NCBI RefSeq assembly: GCF_018131075.1 | Contig: NZ_JAFCLS010000030.1 | Coordinates: 1-64,000, forward strand | Source: Bradyrhizobium sp. JYMT SZCCT0428 | Lineage (GTDB): Bacteria; Pseudomonadota; Alphaproteobacteria; Rhizobiales; Xanthobacteraceae | Direction of reading: 5' to 3' | Length of the DNA: 64,000 nucleotides | Shown: positions 61,889-64,000 of the stretch, in pieces | Numbering within the stretch: the first letter of the stretch is position 1 | How the letters are laid out: the number at the start of each line of letters is the position of its first letter | Made by a program: the position numbers and the translations under genes | Notes under the pieces: generated by a model | Seen by the model: only the letters and a program-made list of their open reading frames with translations | Database searches by the model: none | What the model was told of the DNA's origin: nothing

Positions 61889-62320
61889 ATGTTTGCACGA
61901 ACAGGAGTGTTTTCATCGATCGGCCGCGCCGGCGCGGTGGCGACGGTTGTCGCGGTAGCGCTGACGGCCTACCAGCCGTCGGCAGCTTTCGCCGGCTCCG
62001 CGCCCGCCAAGGGCGTGACGGCCACGACCGGCACCAGCGACGCGACGGACTTCAGCTCGCGCGGCAGGAGGTATTATGGCGGCGGCGGCGGCGCTGCGGC
62101 GGCTGCGGCCTTCGCCGGCATCGTCGGCACCGGCATCGCGATTGCGGCCACCCAGAACCGCCGGGCTTATTACGGTGACAGCTACGGTTACTACGACGGG
62201 GGCCCGGCCTATTACGCTGCTCCCCCGGCTTACTATGGCGGCGGCCCGTACTATGGCGGTGGCTACTACGGCTACGGTAACCGGTCCTACGGCGGCTACA
62301 CGAATCCGAACGCCTGGTAA
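61889..62320 (+). CDS. Exported Gly/Tyr-rich protein
   Basis: About 143 residues from an ATG behind ACGGAGGATATTGAG. A signal peptide (GAVATVVAVALTAYQPSAAFA) is followed by AAAAAAFAGIVGTGIAIAA, a hydrophobic segment, and a C-terminal tail of Gly/Tyr repeats (AYYAAPPAYYGGGPYYGGG). Such proteins are common in Bradyrhizobium envelopes; function unknown. A strong terminator follows. Confidence 0.7.
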   Translation: MFARTGVFSSIGRAGAVATVVAVALTAYQPSAAFAGSAPAKGVTATTGTSDATDFSSRGRRYYGGGGGAAAAAAFAGIVGTGIAIAATQNRRAYYGDSYGYYDGGPAYYAAPPAYYGGGPYYGGGYYGYGNRSYGGYTNPNAW

Positions 62321-62370
62321 TTCCAACGTCCGGTAATTGCGCGCGCTGCTAAGGCGGCTGTTAAACACGA

Positions 62371-62404
62371 ATCCACCGGCCGCATCCGGCCGGTGGATTT
62401 TTTT
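62371..62404 (+). terminator. Rho-independent terminator
   Basis: ATCCACCGGCC (62371-62381) pairs with GGCCGGTGGAT (62388-62398) around a GCATCC loop, followed by seven T residues. It ends the transcript of the Gly/Tyr-rich protein gene. Confidence 0.9.
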
Positions 62405-62459
62405 GGTTGTGAGCCCGGCCGTTAACACGCTGGCCACGGCTTTCCACTAGGTTCGAAGA

Positions 62460-62903
62460 ATGAGTGATTCGCTCGAGCGGCTCTATCAGGCGGTGATCGC
62501 GGCCAGGGATCTTGATCCGGCTACGTCGCGTACCGCCCGGCTGTTTCAGCGCGGCCCGGCCAAGATGGCCAAGAAGCTGGCTGAGGAAGCCATCGAAGTT
62601 GTGATCGACGCCGTCAACGGCAAGACCGATGCGGTGGTCCGCGAGAGCGCCGACCTTCTCTACAACCTGACCGTTCTGTGGGCAGCCGCCGGTGTGAAGC
62701 CCGAGGACGTCTGGCGTGAGATGGCGCGGCGCGAGCATATGCTCGGCATTGCCGAGAAGTTGCCGAAATCGACGGTCAAGCCGCCCAAAACAATTCCTGC
62801 CAAGGCGGCCCCCGCCAAGGCGTTGCCAAAAGCGGCGCCACCACCGGCGGTTCGGCGACGAATTGTCGCGCTGGAAGGCCGCAGCCTGCGAAAGCGGCAC
62901 TAA
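62460..62903 (+). CDS. Phosphoribosyl-ATP diphosphatase-like (HisE-type MazG fold)
   Basis: The protein has 147 residues. MAKKLAEEAIEVVIDAVNG and RESADLLYNLTVLW give the EExxE and ExxD metal sites of PRA-PH/MazG proteins; the next segment GVKPEDVWREMARR also fits HisE. HisE converts phosphoribosyl-ATP to phosphoribosyl-AMP in histidine synthesis. It stands outside any his operon here and has an Ala/Lys/Pro-rich tail of about 50 residues absent from normal HisE, so it may be a paralogue. Confidence 0.75.
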   Translation: MSDSLERLYQAVIAARDLDPATSRTARLFQRGPAKMAKKLAEEAIEVVIDAVNGKTDAVVRESADLLYNLTVLWAAAGVKPEDVWREMARREHMLGIAEKLPKSTVKPPKTIPAKAAPAKALPKAAPPPAVRRRIVALEGRSLRKRH

Positions 62904-62948
62904 ATCTCCCAAAATTCGGTCGGTTGCCGGCATGGACAAATCCGCTCC

Positions 62949-63548
62949 ATGATGGTTCATGCGGCCATGCTTAAACGATCTTACGACTGGTTCATCGGCG
63001 CCGCCGACAAGCCCTACGCGCTCTGGATTTTGGCCGCGGTATCGTTCGCGGAGAGCTCGTTCTTCCCGATTCCTCCCGACGTCATGCTGCTGCCGATGTC
63101 ACTGGCGCGGCCGAAGCGGGCGTGGTGGTTCGCGACCGTGTGCACGATCGCCTCGGTTGCCGGCGGTGTGGTCGGATACGCGATCGGCGCGCTATTGTAC
63201 GACTCGCTCGGGCAGTGGCTGATCAACATCTATGGTCTCAGCGGCAAGGTCGAAGCGTTCCGGCAGTCCTATGCCGAATGGGGCGCGCTGATCATTATCG
63301 GCAAGGGGCTGACCCCGATCCCGTACAAGCTTGTCACCATCACGTCAGGGTTCGCCGGCTACAATATCTGGCTGTTTATCGTGTGCTCGATCATCGCGCG
63401 CGGCGGCCGGTTCTTCGTGGTCGCGATCCTGCTCAACCGTTACGGCGACCTCATTCGCAGCGAGCTGGAAAAGCGGCTTGGCCTCTGGGTCGCGATCGGG
63501 GCCGTGGTGCTGGTGCTCGGGTTCGTCATTGCGGTCAAATTGGTCTGA
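62949..63548 (+). CDS. DedA/YqaA-family membrane protein
   Basis: The protein has 199 residues. WILAAVSFAESSFFPIPPDV and LIIIGKGLTPIPYKLVTITSG are the two re-entrant halves of the VTT/DedA fold. Four to five hydrophobic segments are visible, the last being LGLWVAIGAVVLVLGFVIAV. DedA proteins move lipids such as undecaprenyl phosphate across the membrane; YqaA members are little studied. The start could be the ATG at 62949 or that of MLKRSYDW at 62967. Confidence 0.85.
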   Translation: MMVHAAMLKRSYDWFIGAADKPYALWILAAVSFAESSFFPIPPDVMLLPMSLARPKRAWWFATVCTIASVAGGVVGYAIGALLYDSLGQWLINIYGLSGKVEAFRQSYAEWGALIIIGKGLTPIPYKLVTITSGFAGYNIWLFIVCSIIARGGRFFVVAILLNRYGDLIRSELEKRLGLWVAIGAVVLVLGFVIAVKLV

Positions 63549-63616
63549 CCTGCGCGCGGGGCGCTCTGCCGGTCGAAAGACTTCAGACGACGCCCGCTTC
63601 CGGCTACGCTCGCTCC

Positions 63617-64000
63617 ATGCCTGATCGAATCGGCCATCTTTTCAAGTCATTCGGGACGGCGTTCGCGGCCCCTTGCCTTGCGCTGTCGATGCTGGCGCTC
63701 GCGTCGGACGCCGGCTGGTCGCAAGGTGCACCTCAGCCCTCGCTCGGTGTCCAGTCACCAGCCCAGCAGCCGGTGCCGCAAGGACCGGCGCCGCAGCAGA
63801 TCGAACCGCCGCCGCAGCAGCCGGAAAATCCCGGCCTGATCAATGAAATCGGCAAGCTGCTCGAGAAGTCCAAATCGATCCTGCCGAGCCTGAAGAGCCC
63901 AGGCGAGACCGACCCCAACACCCGCGCCCAGGATACTGCAAAGGATGCTGCAAAGGATACCGGCGACAGCCGGCCGAACATGGCGCTTCCGTCGATCATG
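63617..64000 (+). CDS. Proline/glutamine-rich exported protein, N-terminal part (runs off the right edge)
   Basis: Reading from the ATG at 63617 gives MPDRIGHLFKSFGTAF, a hydrophobic signal segment (CLALSMLALASDAGWSQ), a Pro/Gln-rich linker (SPAQQPVPQGPAPQQ) and NPGLINEIGKLLEKSKSILPSL. The frame stays open to the window end. I recall Bradyrhizobium proteins with the same GLINEIGKL segment, but no function. It is probably periplasmic or envelope-bound. Confidence 0.6.
   Translation, partial: MPDRIGHLFKSFGTAFAAPCLALSMLALASDAGWSQGAPQPSLGVQSPAQQPVPQGPAPQQIEPPPQQPENPGLINEIGKLLEKSKSILPSLKSPGETDPNTRAQDTAKDAAKDTGDSRPNMALPSIM

Overview
The window looks like a chromosome of the Bradyrhizobium group (Alphaproteobacteria, Rhizobiales). 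The reasons are high GC over most of its length, a TrcR-type DUF1013 regulator, an NdvA-type cyclic glucan exporter, the ispH-thrB-rnhA order, many TRAP and Bug-type solute-binding genes, and numerous short palindromic intergenic repeats of the kind common in these genomes. The assignment rests on gene content and was not tested by a search.

Positions 1 to about 13,400 are accessory DNA, and sampled lines between 7 and 12 kb are clearly lower in GC than the rest. The stretch begins inside an IS1182-type transposase. It then carries a GlcG/HbpS-like protein, a PPP-type phosphatase, a frameshifted small gene, a DUF2958 gene and a putative PD-(D/E)XK nuclease. The last two genes each have a related structured leader on the minus strand. 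A plus-strand cluster follows: a VapE-like helicase, a DnaX-like clamp-loader ATPase split by a frame change, and a second, degenerate clamp-loader-like ATPase fused to a large unknown domain. An unrecognised minus-strand pair converges on this cluster. It is the most unusual locus in the window and could be the replication module of a mobile element or an undescribed accessory system.

From about 13.6 kb the content is chromosomal in character. It holds a CACHE-PAS-GGDEF-EAL protein, an Omp31-like porin, a GrlR-like regulator, a nitrobindin-like protein, a crotonase and a serine hydrolase. A DctPQM TRAP transporter, an aldo/keto reductase, a thioesterase, a NUDIX hydrolase and two Bug-type binding proteins follow. 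Next come a degenerate REC-EAL protein, a TAXI/fused-permease TRAP operon, an SDR, propionyl-CoA synthetase, a SemiSWEET and a MASE1 hybrid histidine kinase.

The last 15 kb holds trcR, ispH-thrB-rnhA, a small prophage remnant (terminase small subunit and truncated large subunit), peroxiredoxin, DUF924, fadD, a D,D-carboxypeptidase, ndvA, an ABC binding protein, a HisE-like protein and a DedA/YqaA protein. The window ends inside a proline-rich secreted protein. No tRNA, rRNA or CRISPR array was seen.
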